Assembly: GCF_001702265.1 (NCBI RefSeq)
Contig: NZ_MAUE01000037.1
Location: 1-64,000, forward strand
From: Pseudomonas aylmerensis
GTDB taxonomy: Bacteria > Pseudomonadota > Gammaproteobacteria > Pseudomonadales > Pseudomonadaceae
DNA length: 64,000 nucleotides
Direction: 5' to 3'
Shown: one piece after another, positions 40,836-49,705 of the stretch
Position numbering within the stretch: position 1 is the stretch's first letter
How the letters are laid out: each line of letters starts with the position of its first letter
The notes under the pieces: generated by a model
The model's database searches: none
Told to the model about the DNA's origin: nothing
Seen by the model: only the letters and a program-made list of their open reading frames with translations
Made by a program: the position numbers and the translations under genes

Positions 40836-41582
40836 CTAGGGCTTGGCTTCGTTGCTGAAGGTGTTGACTGTCTTGACCAACCCTTGCGCCGCCAATGCCA
40901 CCAGTTCACCGCCTTTTTCCACGGTCGCCAGCGCGGGGTCGGAGCCCATGCGTCCGTCGGGGAAGCGTGCGCGGAAGTCGAGGGCTTCGCGGATCGGCCC
41001 GGTGTTGGCGATTTGCGGCGAGTAGTCGGCAGACTTGATCGATTCCGGGTACGCCCATTGCGTCACGGCAATCTCCGACGGCGTGGCATGGCTGCCATGG
41101 CCCACCGGGAATTGGCGGTGAGCCAACTCGTTGACGCCTTCCAGATCCCACCAGTTCACCAACTTCAGCGCAAACCCGGCGGGGCGACGGCCGAAGCTCG
41201 CCTCGGCGTACAGCTCGGAAAACGCCGCTTCAATCGTGGCGATATTGCCGCCATGGCCGTTGAGGAACAGGATCTTTTCGAAACCATGCCCCGCCAGCGA
41301 GCGCACCCAGTCGCCAATCGCGGCAATGAAGGTGGAAGGGCGCAGCGAAATGGTGCCGGGGAAACCCAGGTGATGCTGGGCCATGCCGATATTGAAAGTG
41401 GGGCCAATCAGGATGTCGGCGTTTTTCTGCGCCTCATGGGCGATGATTTCCGGACACATCCAGTCGGTGCCGAGCAGGCCGGTTGGGCCATGCTGTTCGT
41501 TGGAGCCGATGGGGATCACCACCGTGCGGCTGCGTTCCAGAAACTGTCCGATCTCGATCCAGGTGGATTTGTGTAGCAGCAT
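40836..41582 (-). CDS. Creatininase-family amidohydrolase
   Basis: A 248-residue metal-dependent hydrolase of the creatininase/MftE family. Ligands are visible at Glu29 and His31 (IGSNEQHGP), Asp40 (LLGTDW), a His-rich AQHHLGF, FLNGHGGN and GHGSHATPSEIAV with the final catalytic Glu. Members hydrolyse creatinine or other cyclic amides, or act in peptide maturation. No creatine pathway genes adjoin it, so the substrate is open. It is a single gene between the repeat array and the L,D-transpeptidase. Confidence 0.87.
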   Translation of the reverse strand: MLLHKSTWIEIGQFLERSRTVVIPIGSNEQHGPTGLLGTDWMCPEIIAHEAQKNADILIGPTFNIGMAQHHLGFPGTISLRPSTFIAAIGDWVRSLAGHGFEKILFLNGHGGNIATIEAAFSELYAEASFGRRPAGFALKLVNWWDLEGVNELAHRQFPVGHGSHATPSEIAVTQWAYPESIKSADYSPQIANTGPIREALDFRARFPDGRMGSDPALATVEKGGELVALAAQGLVKTVNTFSNEAKP

Positions 41583-41611
41583 GCGATGCTCTCTTTTATC
41601 TGTGGGACAGG

Positions 41612-42325
41612 CTATCCGCCACGGATTGTACGACTACTCGCCACCTGTTGGGGTTTGCAATTGAGGTACGTCGAGGACTTCAGCCAGCGCTGGTCGGGGT
41701 ACCACGAAAACATGAACTGCCCATCCTTGAGCTTATCCACCACCTGGCGTGCCACCTGCGGGCGCACGGCCGGGCAACCCTGGCTGCGTCCGATACGGCC
41801 TTCGCGCTTGCTCCACAAGGGGCTGACGTAGTCGGCGGCATGAATCACCAGGGCGCGGTCGCGGGCCTGGTCGTTGAAGCCCGGCTCCAGGCCGTCCATG
41901 CGCAGCGAGTAGCCGTGGGCGCCGAGGTAGCTTTCCTGGGTTCTAAACAGGCCCAGGCTGGATTGGTGGCTGCCTTCCTGGTTGGAAAACTGGGTGGCGA
42001 AGTTTTCCCCGGACTTGGCACCGTGGGCCACCAGGTCGCGCAGTACCAGGGTCTTTTTGCGCAAGTCGAAGATCCACAGCCGACGAGCGGTCGATGGCTG
42101 CGAATAGTCAATGACGGCCAGGCGCTCTGAGCGTTCCTCGCCGTTGTTGACCGCGCACTGCACCGCGCTCAGGGCGCTTTTGAGCACAGTGGGATTGAGT
42201 TCTGGAGCCGAGCGCGCCAGGCTGCTATACAAGGAAGGAGGATTGCCATTGGCGGCGAGCGCAGTATTGCTCAACGCGGCCAGGCTTACGGCTATCAAAC
42301 CGAGGCGGCAGAAAAAAGTCAGCAT
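41612..42325 (-). CDS. Murein L,D-transpeptidase-like protein (YkuD-like, family 13645)
   Basis: A 237-residue exported enzyme with a signal peptide (LGLIAVSLAALSNTALAANG). The catalytic region is late: HAADYVSPLWSKREGRIGRS then QGCPAVRP, where the cysteine and preceding His-Asp supply the active site of the L,D-transpeptidase-like family. It probably links or modifies peptidoglycan in the periplasm. It is divergent from the larger YcbB-type transpeptidase, an arrangement that suggests shared cell-wall regulation. Confidence 0.82.
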   Translation of the reverse strand: MLTFFCRLGLIAVSLAALSNTALAANGNPPSLYSSLARSAPELNPTVLKSALSAVQCAVNNGEERSERLAVIDYSQPSTARRLWIFDLRKKTLVLRDLVAHGAKSGENFATQFSNQEGSHQSSLGLFRTQESYLGAHGYSLRMDGLEPGFNDQARDRALVIHAADYVSPLWSKREGRIGRSQGCPAVRPQVARQVVDKLKDGQFMFSWYPDQRWLKSSTYLNCKPQQVASSRTIRGG

Positions 42326-42364
42326 CTACAGTACATCCCCCCACTGTGGATTGGAGCAAAGCCA

Positions 42365-43966
42365 TTGTTCAAAAAACACGCATGTTACTTGAGCATTTGC
42401 CTGCTCGTTGCACCATTGGTCGCGACAGCCGATGCGCTGCCGGACGCCGCGTTACCCGTCGCGCCGCCAACGTTGGTCGCCACGGCGCCGGTGCAGCAGG
42501 CCCTGGGGCAACTGGCCAGTGTTTGCCCCAGCCTGGCGCCGCAGATCGATGCCGCCGTGCAAGCCCGTCTGCAAGCCTTCTACCAGCAGCAGGGCGATGT
42601 GCCTTTATGGACCGCCGATGAGCGTCGGCAAGCGTTGCACGCTCAGTTGCTGATGCTCGCCGACGACGGCCTGGACCCCACCCACTATAGCCTGCCTGCG
42701 GAGGACGCCACGGCTAACGTGCTGTGCAGCGATATCGACAGCAGCCGGCAGTACCTGCAAGCCCTGCAGGATCTGCATTACGGGCGCCTGCAGCAGTCGC
42801 GCTTCGAGCCCCTGTGGCACTCGCAGCCGCCGGCCCATGACCCGGATACCGAAGTGCTGGCCTTTGCCGCCGCCGGCCTGCAGGACATGGCCCAGGCCTT
42901 CGACCAGGCGCGCCCCAGCGCCGATCTTTATCGCAGCTTGCGCAACGCCTATTCCGCCGTGCGCCAACGACCGTTGCCGCATTGGGACCCGGTCGCCACC
43001 GGCCCGCTGCTGCGCCCGGGCATGGAAGACCCGCGCGTGCCCGAACTCGCGCGGCGCCTGTACAGCGGCGGCTACCTGGCCAAGGCACCGACCGGCAACA
43101 GCAGGCAATATCGCGACGAGTTGGTCAAGGCGGTCAAGGCCTTCCAGCTCAGCCACTCGCTGCAGGCCGACGGCGTGATCGGCACCGGCACCGTGGCCGA
43201 ACTCAACGTCAGCCCGGCCGTGCGCCGCGAACAACTGCGCATCAACCTCGAGCGTTTTCGCTGGCTGGCCCAGGACCTGGAACCCGAAGGCGTGCTCGTC
43301 AACGTGGCGGCCGCGCAACTGAGCGTGTACCAGAGCGGCATCCCGGTGTGGCAAACCCGCCTGCAAGTGGGCCGCGCCGAACGCCAGACGCCGCTGCTCA
43401 AGTCACGCATTACCCGCTTGACCCTCAACCCCACCTGGACCATCCCGCCGACCATCATGCGCGAGGACAAGTTGCCAGCAATTCGCCTCAACCCCGAATA
43501 CCTGCGCCAGCAGAACCTGCAGGTGCTCGACGCCCAAGGCCACCCGCTGGCGCCCGACCAGGTCGACTGGGCGCGCCCTGGCAATATCCTCCTGCGCCAG
43601 GAAGCCGGCCCCCGCAACCCGCTGGGCAAGATTGTGATGCGCTTCCCCAATCCCTACTCGGTGTACCTGCATGACACCCCGAGCCAGCCGCTGTTTACCA
43701 AAGGGCCACGGGCGTTCAGTTCGGGGTGCGTGAGGGTCGAGCAGCCGTTGCTGTTGCGCGACCTGCTGGTGAGCCCGGCCGAACGCGCGCGCACCGACGA
43801 ACTGCTGGCTACCGGCCTGACCCACGAATTCCGCCTGGCCACGCCGGTACCGGTGTTGTTGGGCTACTGGACCGTGCAGGTCGACGGCCAGGGCGACCTG
43901 GTCTACGCGCCGGACATCTACGCGCGTGACCCGGTATTGATGAAGGCGATGGGCAGCGTCCTCTAA
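42365..43966 (+). CDS. ycbB: L,D-transpeptidase, YcbB/LdtD type
   Basis: A 533-residue periplasmic peptidoglycan transpeptidase forming 3-3 cross-links. The start is TTG 42365 (GGAG nine bases upstream; no in-frame ATG follows). The signal peptide ends near ATADAL. A scaffold region is followed by a peptidoglycan-binding repeat (VKAFQLSHSLQADGVIGTGT) and the YkuD catalytic domain, with His in YLHDTPSQ and Cys455 in FSSGCVRVEQP. The length and layout match E. coli LdtD. It is divergent from the small L,D-transpeptidase-like gene. Confidence 0.9.
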   Translation: MFKKHACYLSICLLVAPLVATADALPDAALPVAPPTLVATAPVQQALGQLASVCPSLAPQIDAAVQARLQAFYQQQGDVPLWTADERRQALHAQLLMLADDGLDPTHYSLPAEDATANVLCSDIDSSRQYLQALQDLHYGRLQQSRFEPLWHSQPPAHDPDTEVLAFAAAGLQDMAQAFDQARPSADLYRSLRNAYSAVRQRPLPHWDPVATGPLLRPGMEDPRVPELARRLYSGGYLAKAPTGNSRQYRDELVKAVKAFQLSHSLQADGVIGTGTVAELNVSPAVRREQLRINLERFRWLAQDLEPEGVLVNVAAAQLSVYQSGIPVWQTRLQVGRAERQTPLLKSRITRLTLNPTWTIPPTIMREDKLPAIRLNPEYLRQQNLQVLDAQGHPLAPDQVDWARPGNILLRQEAGPRNPLGKIVMRFPNPYSVYLHDTPSQPLFTKGPRAFSSGCVRVEQPLLLRDLLVSPAERARTDELLATGLTHEFRLATPVPVLLGYWTVQVDGQGDLVYAPDIYARDPVLMKAMGSVL

Positions 43967-43994
43967 CCCACCCAAACCCTGGCCCCTGGGCTCC

Positions 43995-44038
43995 TGTGGC
44001 GAGCGGGCTTGCCCCGCGTTGGGCTGCGCAGCAGCCCC
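43995..44038. repeat. REP-like element, inverse copy of 12335-12378
   Basis: TGTGGCGAGCGGGCTTGCCC then CGCGTTGGGCTGCGCAGCAGCCCC is the reverse complement type of the element after the MddA-like gene. It lies between two convergent genes and may serve as a boundary. Confidence 0.6.
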
Positions 44039-44133
44039 ATCACACCCCCAACATCCGCTCCCGCCTGATGGCTGACGCCGAACACCGTGCTCCCGCAACT
44101 GCTCCCGCCCCGACGGCCACACGCCCAGATGCC

Positions 44134-45168
44134 CTATTTCAAATAGCAGGCGCTGATCCAGTCTGCCGGCTTGGCCGAGAGCTGCATTGCCACGGGTCGG
44201 TAGCGCGGGTCCAGTTGCGCAGCCAGCCAAAACAGGCTTGCGCTGCTCCTGGGCTGCCAGGCGCCGCTGTAGCCAGCCTCGCCAACGCCGGCGCGGTCTT
44301 TGTCGAATTGAACATGGGTGTGCACGAACTCCTGATGGCTGCGCTCACCCGTGGCATACGGCACCAGCCAATCGAGGGCGGCACCCAGGGATGCGCCATT
44401 GGCGGTGCTGGTCAGCCAGTTGCCACCCACCCCGTAGGGCTTGGCCGCCAGCGCGGCCTGCACCAGCGGCTCAAGGTCGTAGACCACGTAATGCAGGGCG
44501 TCGCGGTCGTGGAAGTCGGTCACCGAGCCATCGGGCAGAATATTGTCGGCGACCTGCTGCTTGAACAGGTGATAGGCCTGCTCCAGCATCACCCGGTCCC
44601 CCAAGGCGGCCGCCGCCACGCTGACCAACTTGACGCGGTGGCTCTGCCAGTTATTGGTCTGCGTGCCTTTTTTCGGCGGGTGAAACTGTTCGATGCGCGC
44701 GATGTAGCCGTTGCCCAGTTGGCTGATCAAGCGGCGACTGGCCTCGCGGGTAGCCGGGTCCAGATGGTCGGCGGTCAGCGCGTAGGCGCTGATCAGCATG
44801 TCGAGGTTGGTCTCGTCGATGGGGTTGAAGTCCGGTTGGTACACCCCGGCCCACGCGGCGAGGTAGGCATCGACCTGCTTGAGGTAACGCGCATCGCCGC
44901 TCAAGCGCCAGGCCAGTGCCGCCTGGCGCATCACCGGCCAGTCCTGTTCGGCCGCGATGCTCTGCTCGCGAATGCCGTGGTGCGGCAAGGTGCCTTCGGT
45001 GTGCACATGCGCCAGGGGCTGGGGCAGGTCACCCACGTGACGTTGCGCCGCCACGAGCAGCGCGGGGGAGGCGGGATTTGTCGCGACGGGTTGGCAAAGG
45101 CTTGCCGCCGAGGCCGCGTGGGTAAACGCCGCCAGTATGGCAGCCAGGGTCAAGATGGTTTTTTTCAT
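44134..45168 (-). CDS. Alginate-lyase-like periplasmic enzyme (PL5-like)
   Basis: A 344-residue exported protein with a signal peptide (LTLAAILAAFTHAASAAS). The all-helical alpha/alpha barrel shows blocks of the AlgL family: ETNLDMLISAYALTADHL, QTNNWQSHRVKLVSVAA (Asn-Trp-x-x-His region), DFHDRDALHYVVYDLEPL and GVGGNWLTSTANGASL. It would depolymerise alginate or a related uronate. It is not beside alginate biosynthesis genes, so it is probably a stand-alone scavenging or housekeeping lyase. Activity is inferred from motif similarity only. Confidence 0.8.
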   Translation of the reverse strand: MKKTILTLAAILAAFTHAASAASLCQPVATNPASPALLVAAQRHVGDLPQPLAHVHTEGTLPHHGIREQSIAAEQDWPVMRQAALAWRLSGDARYLKQVDAYLAAWAGVYQPDFNPIDETNLDMLISAYALTADHLDPATREASRRLISQLGNGYIARIEQFHPPKKGTQTNNWQSHRVKLVSVAAAALGDRVMLEQAYHLFKQQVADNILPDGSVTDFHDRDALHYVVYDLEPLVQAALAAKPYGVGGNWLTSTANGASLGAALDWLVPYATGERSHQEFVHTHVQFDKDRAGVGEAGYSGAWQPRSSASLFWLAAQLDPRYRPVAMQLSAKPADWISACYLK

Positions 45169-45284
45169 GAAAAGCTCTGCCGGACGCGAACCCCGTCACG
45201 CTAGCACGCAGCCGGCGAGCGTTTGATGAAACTCCCGTCAACTCAGTATGCTGGCGCACCCACCGGTCGATACCAGGACGCGCC

Positions 45285-46094
45285 ATGACCTTGCCCTTTG
45301 TGAAGATGCACGCCCATGGCGACGACTTCATCATCATCGACCGCCGTGGCCTCGATGACCCGATCACCCCCGAAGTCGCCCGCCGCCTAGGCGACCGTCA
45401 CACCGGCATCGGCTTCAACCAGCTGGCGGTGGTGCTCGATTGCGAAGACGCCGCCGCACGCATCAAGTTCTGGAACCCCAACGGCACGCCTTTGGCCACG
45501 TGCGGCAGCGCCACCCGTGGCGTGGCTGATCGGCTGATGCATGAAACCGGCGCCGATTCGGTGGTACTGCGCACCGATCGCGGCCTGCTGACGTGCGTGC
45601 GCGAGGCGGGGCGGCGAGTGTCGGTGGACATGGGCGCGCCGTCGCTGGACTGGGCCGCGGTGCCGCTCGCCGAGGCCATGGATACGCGCACGTTGCCCAT
45701 CGAGGGACGTCCTGCGGCGTGCAGCATGGGTAACCCGCATTGCACGTTTTTTGTGCAGGACATCGCCGCTGTCGACGTCGCGGCGCTGGGGCCGGCGCTG
45801 GAAATCCATCCGTTGTTCCCGGCGAAGACCAATGTGCATTTTGTGCAGGTGCTCGATCGCGGGCATATCCGCCTGCGCATCTGGGAGCGCGGTGGCGGCG
45901 TGCCGCTGGGGTCCGGCTCGTGCTGCTGCGGGGCGGTGGTCAATGGCATCCGGCGTGGGCTGCTCGACGCCACCGTGCAGGTGCAGTGCGATGGCGGTAC
46001 GGTCACGGTGCACTGGGACGGGCAGGGCGGTGTCGTGCTGACCGGCAGTGTGGCGCCGGTGATGCAGGGCAGCGCCTACGCGTTCGAGTGTTGA
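45285..46094 (+). CDS. Diaminopimelate epimerase-like paralogue, non-canonical active site
   Basis: A 269-residue DapF-fold protein. The first half retains Cys73 (NPNGTPLATCGSATRG) and GNPH. At the second catalytic position, where DapF has ERGAGETLACGTGACA, this sequence reads ERGGGVPLGSGSCCCG, so the second catalytic Cys is Ser210. The substrate Asn of HGLGNDF is Asp (HAHGDDF), and CGNG is CGSA. It is thus probably not the housekeeping epimerase and may act on another substrate or as a hydratase or isomerase. AGGACG precedes the ATG. The true dapF is expected elsewhere. Confidence 0.85.
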   Translation: MTLPFVKMHAHGDDFIIIDRRGLDDPITPEVARRLGDRHTGIGFNQLAVVLDCEDAAARIKFWNPNGTPLATCGSATRGVADRLMHETGADSVVLRTDRGLLTCVREAGRRVSVDMGAPSLDWAAVPLAEAMDTRTLPIEGRPAACSMGNPHCTFFVQDIAAVDVAALGPALEIHPLFPAKTNVHFVQVLDRGHIRLRIWERGGGVPLGSGSCCCGAVVNGIRRGLLDATVQVQCDGGTVTVHWDGQGGVVLTGSVAPVMQGSAYAFEC

Positions 46095-46139
46095 TCAGGT
46101 ACAGTCGGCGCCTTCAGGAAGAAACTTCAGGTAACAATC

Positions 46140-47342
46140 ATGATGCGGTGGTTGCAGCAATCCGTCTTGAGTCTGCTGGTGTTGATGGCCTGCAGCCTGT
46201 TCATCAGCGCCCAGGCCGACACTTCGCCGATCGGCGTGGCCCTCGACCAACGGGTCATCGACCTCTCCAACACCCTCGACCCTGGCACCACCACCCGCCT
46301 GAAGGAGCAACTTGCCGCCCTTGAACAACGCAAAGGCGCGCAGGTGGCCGTGCTGCTGGTGCCCACCACGGGCGGCAGCAGCATCGAGGATTATGCCAAC
46401 CAGCTGTTTCGCGCCTGGAAACTGGGGCGCAAGGACGTCAACGACGGCATCCTGCTGGTGGTGGCCAAGCACGACCGCAAGGTGCGCATCGAGGTCGGCT
46501 ACGGCCTTGAGGGCACCGTCACCGACCTGCTCGCCCACCGCATCATCGAAGAACACATCACCCCGGCATTTCGCCAGGGCGACTTCGCCGGCGGCGTGGC
46601 CCTGGGCGTGAACGACCTGGTGGTGCTGGTGGACGGCGGCGACTTGCCCAAGGTCGCCGGCCCCGGCATCAATCCCCAGGCGGTGGCGGTGTTACTGGCG
46701 TTTATCGTCGGCGGCATCGGCGGCGTGCTGATGGCCGCCGGCAAGCTGCCTTGGCGCCAGGCCTTGATGCTCACCGTCGGGGTCTCGGTGGCGCTGGCGG
46801 CACTGGCCGGTGGGCGGGATTGGCCGATGTACCTGCTGCTCTTGCCGTTGACGATCCTGATCGGCGGCGCGACCTTCGGCGCCTTGTGGCTGGCGCGCAC
46901 GGTGTTTTACTGCGTGATCGGGTTGCTGGCCTACATCGCGGCCTTGCTGGTGGCGGACCGTTTCGTGGCGGTCAGCTTTGTCCATTGGCTGGCCTTGCCC
47001 CTGGGCGCGCTGGCCGTCCTGGGGGCGTACCTGGCGCTGTGGGTGGTCATGAGAGACGCCTGGAAGACCAGCCCCATGGGATTTGCGGTGCGGCTGCTGG
47101 CGGCGGTCGCGGTGTACGTGGCCGCCGGGTTGATCGCCGACGCCGGGCGTGACGGCTGGCTGGTGGCGTTTCCGATTGCTTCGTTCGTGGCGCTGTTCAT
47201 CTTTGGCAAGACCGCCGCCGGCTCGGGTTCCGGTTCGGGCGGCAGTTCATCCGGTTCAAGCTCCAGCAGCTCCAGCTCCAGCAGCAGCTCGTCCGGTGGC
47301 GGCGGCTCCAGCGGCGGCGGCGGGGCTTCAGGGAGCTGGTAA
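46140..47342 (+). CDS. TPM-domain (YgcG-like) membrane protein
   Basis: A 400-residue protein with a signal peptide (SVLSLLVLMACSLFISAQAD), an N-terminal TPM/YgcG domain (about 30-150: VIDLSNTLDPGTTTRLKEQL; DVNDGILLVVAKHDRKVRIE; GLEGTVTDLLAHRIIEEHI), then several membrane helices. A low-complexity tail of Ser and Gly repeats ends in GSW (residues about 365-400). YgcG-like proteins are linked to membrane protein turnover and photosystem-repair-like phosphatase folds, but function in Pseudomonas is unproven. It starts about 45 bases after the DapF paralogue and may share its message. Confidence 0.83.
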   Translation: MMRWLQQSVLSLLVLMACSLFISAQADTSPIGVALDQRVIDLSNTLDPGTTTRLKEQLAALEQRKGAQVAVLLVPTTGGSSIEDYANQLFRAWKLGRKDVNDGILLVVAKHDRKVRIEVGYGLEGTVTDLLAHRIIEEHITPAFRQGDFAGGVALGVNDLVVLVDGGDLPKVAGPGINPQAVAVLLAFIVGGIGGVLMAAGKLPWRQALMLTVGVSVALAALAGGRDWPMYLLLLPLTILIGGATFGALWLARTVFYCVIGLLAYIAALLVADRFVAVSFVHWLALPLGALAVLGAYLALWVVMRDAWKTSPMGFAVRLLAAVAVYVAAGLIADAGRDGWLVAFPIASFVALFIFGKTAAGSGSGSGGSSSGSSSSSSSSSSSSSGGGGSSGGGGASGSW

Positions 47343-47347
47343 AGCCG

Positions 47348-48025
47348 CTAGCGCGGCTTGTAGCCGACCCAGCCCTTGAAGCTGAAGCCGGCATAAAACA
47401 GCTCCACCCCTTCAAACCCGGCCTCGCGCATCAAGGCTTCATCCGTCTCGGGCGATAGTACCGGCAGCTGCGCGCTGATCGCGGTAATCGCCCGCTCGGC
47501 GTCCGCCACCGGCACCCCCGAATCCACCGCGAACGCCGCATAGCGCTGCAACCAACGGGCCTTGTCTTGCGCGGCCTGCGGGAAGCTGTGGTGCGCCACA
47601 ATCAACGGTGCCCCTGGCAGCAAGCGCTGCCACAATGCCTTGAGGGTTTGCAGGCGCTGCTCCTGCGGGATGAAGTGCAAGGTCAGCAAGCACGTGGCCC
47701 CATCGAACGGCCCCAGCGGCGCCGTGTCGATGTAACCCTCGTGCAAGTCGACGCGCTCATTCAGCGGGCCCAATGTCGCCTGCGCCAGTTTCAACATCTC
47801 GGCCGCCGGGTCCACCCCCACAAAGCGCCAACCCGGCTCGGCGTCGGCAAAGCGCTTCAACTCCAGGCCGCCACCCGCGCCGAGTACCAGGACCGTGCCG
47901 GTAGCCGGCACGCTTTCGCGCAGCAGCAGGGTGGTCATGCGCTGCAGGCCATCGAAGCCCGGCACCAGGCGCACAGGGCCTTCGGCGTAACGGGCGACGG
48001 CGTCGGGGTCGGAAAAAAAGCTCAT
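47348..48025 (-). CDS. SAM-dependent methyltransferase, class I
   Basis: A 225-residue methyltransferase with motif I VLVLGAGGGLELKRFADAEP, acidic motif FVGVDPAAEMLKLA, and PFDGATCLLTLHFIPQEQRL. It resembles ubiE/Methyltransf_25-type small-molecule enzymes. The substrate is not readable. It is convergent with the TPM gene and divergent from a lipoprotein gene. Confidence 0.84.
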   Translation of the reverse strand: MSFFSDPDAVARYAEGPVRLVPGFDGLQRMTTLLLRESVPATGTVLVLGAGGGLELKRFADAEPGWRFVGVDPAAEMLKLAQATLGPLNERVDLHEGYIDTAPLGPFDGATCLLTLHFIPQEQRLQTLKALWQRLLPGAPLIVAHHSFPQAAQDKARWLQRYAAFAVDSGVPVADAERAITAISAQLPVLSPETDEALMREAGFEGVELFYAGFSFKGWVGYKPR

Positions 48026-48150
48026 GGCAGGGCTCCTGCGGGGTTGGCGAGGGCTAAACCCTACTGTGGCAAATCGGCAGTGGCAATCGGTTCAAGAAAT
48101 CCACGATGATGTCGATAGGATCTCATCGACCACAAGGACCGTTCCCCCCG

Positions 48151-48708
48151 ATGAAACTGCTGAAACTCGCTGCCATCTTGACCCTGCCACTGCTCGGCGC
48201 CTGCTCCGACTACCACTACAAGAACTACCAGGGCGACTGGGCGCCGGAAAAACTCCACCCTGTCGACCTCTCCAACAACGCGCCGGACGCGGTGCTGGTG
48301 TACTTCGACACCTGGCGCGAACGCGAGCTGGGCGTGCCGTTTCACCGCCTGGCACTTGCGGTGGAAGTCGACGGCGTAACGTTGCCGGGGGCGGGTCGCC
48401 AGTCGATTCTCAACGTGAGCGGCGAACAGGCCCTCAAGCTCAGCCCAGGCAAACACTCGCTGCGCTGGTGCAACGTGTCGATGAACGCCCTCGGCACCGG
48501 CGGTGCGTTCTGCAACGAAGGCGCGGACGACGTGGAGTTCAAGGCCGGCAGACGCTACCTGGTCAGCTACCGCCTGACCGCCAGCACCCGCGGTGTGGGG
48601 CCGAACTACAGCACTCAATACCGCACCTATTCGAGCATCAAGGACCTCGACTCCCAGGAGATCATCTATCCCAGCGCCGGCACCGGCACGTTGATCTCCA
48701 ATGATTGA
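48151..48708 (+). CDS. Predicted lipoprotein, unknown
   Basis: A 185-residue lipoprotein with lipobox LLGAC (LAAILTLPLLGACSDYHYKN). ATG 48151 is favoured over an earlier in-frame ATG because it starts the signal peptide. The mature domain is beta-rich (APDAVLVYFDTWRERELGVP; LALAVEVDGVTLPGAGRQS; GKHSLRWCNVSMN) and may be a surface-exposed sandwich. No partner gene is evident. It is transcribed rightward, apart from the divergent methyltransferase. Confidence 0.68.
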   Translation: MKLLKLAAILTLPLLGACSDYHYKNYQGDWAPEKLHPVDLSNNAPDAVLVYFDTWRERELGVPFHRLALAVEVDGVTLPGAGRQSILNVSGEQALKLSPGKHSLRWCNVSMNALGTGGAFCNEGADDVEFKAGRRYLVSYRLTASTRGVGPNYSTQYRTYSSIKDLDSQEIIYPSAGTGTLISND

Positions 48709-48765
48709 TGCCCACGGCCTGTGTGCGCAAACGGCCGGCCATCACGTGCTGAAGGCCCGCCTGCC

Positions 48766-49296
48766 ATGACCTGCCTGATTCGCGACGCGATCCCGCAGGA
48801 CGCCCTGTGCATCGGCGTGCTGGGCATGCAGGTGTTCCTCGACACCTACGCCACCGAAGGCATCCGCAGCGCCATTGCCAAGGAAGCGCTGCACGCCTTT
48901 GCACCGGAATCCATCGCCCAACTGATCGCCGAACCGGGCACGGCATTGATCGTGGCCGAGGTGAATAACCACTTGGTTGGCTTTGCCCAGATCCAACTCG
49001 AGGCCGGCCACGCGCTGATCGAAGCGGCCAACGTCGCCGAACTGCAACGCCTGTACATCCAGGAGCGGTTCACCGGGCGGGGTATCGGCAATCAATTGCT
49101 GCACGCGGCGGAGCAGCGCGCGGCATCGGCGGGTGCTGCGTTGTTGTGGGCGACGGTGTGGGCGGGGAATGCGCGGGCGCTGGGGTTCTATCCTCGGCGC
49201 GGCTACGCCGTGCTGGGCGCGCCGACGTACACGTTCCAGGGGGAAACCCATGAGAATCGCTTGTTCGGCAAAGCCCTGGACGCTACAGCCGCTTAG
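48766..49296 (+). CDS. GNAT-family N-acetyltransferase
   Basis: A 176-residue acetyltransferase. The acetyl-CoA region is LQRLYIQERFTGRGIGNQLL (R/Q-x-x-G-x-G/A) with the typical GAALLWATVWAGNARALGFY and FYPRRGYAVLG. ATG 48766 begins the clear fold; an earlier start is unlikely. The 3-prime end overlaps the next convergent acetyltransferase gene by 14 bases. The substrate is unknown. Confidence 0.86.
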   Translation: MTCLIRDAIPQDALCIGVLGMQVFLDTYATEGIRSAIAKEALHAFAPESIAQLIAEPGTALIVAEVNNHLVGFAQIQLEAGHALIEAANVAELQRLYIQERFTGRGIGNQLLHAAEQRAASAGAALLWATVWAGNARALGFYPRRGYAVLGAPTYTFQGETHENRLFGKALDATAA

Positions 49297-49705
49297 ATAG
49301 AAATACGCGGCAGCTGCCAGCCGGTTCACACGGGATTTCACCAAAGCGCAGCCAACCATGCCGCTCGTAGAAACCCGGTGCCTGGAAGCTGAGGGTGTAG
49401 AGCACCGCATTCGTACAACCGCGCCGCCGCGCTTCGTCTTCGAAGGCGTGCAGCAACTGGCTGCCCAGGCCGCTGCCGCGCAGGGTCTCGGGCAGGTGGA
49501 AAAGGTCGAGGAAGGCGGTGCCCAGGGTGGTCTTGCCGGTGATGCCACCGAGGATTTGCCCGCTGGCATCCTTGATCAGCACGTTCAGCGGCCGGCGGTC
49601 GTTGCCGCCGGTGGCGGCCGTATTGAAGGCGGCGAGGCCGTTGCCGAGGATGCGCTCGGCGTCGGGGTTGGCGTGGTCGCTGATTTCAATGAGCGGTGGC
49701 GTCAT
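49283..49705 (-). CDS. GNAT-family N-acetyltransferase
   Basis: A 140-residue acetyltransferase with core LDLFHLPETLRGSGLGSQLL (acetyl-CoA motif RGSGLG) and APGFYERHGWLRFGEIP. It probably acetylates a small amine. It starts within the end of the short exported protein gene upstream on the same strand (20-base overlap), so they are probably cotranscribed. Confidence 0.84.
   Translation of the reverse strand: MTPPLIEISDHANPDAERILGNGLAAFNTAATGGNDRRPLNVLIKDASGQILGGITGKTTLGTAFLDLFHLPETLRGSGLGSQLLHAFEDEARRRGCTNAVLYTLSFQAPGFYERHGWLRFGEIPCEPAGSCRVFLSKRL

Noticed and set aside
45285..46094. Calling this gene the housekeeping dapF
   Set aside because: Second catalytic cysteine and two substrate residues are changed; the canonical Pseudomonas dapF is normally in another context.
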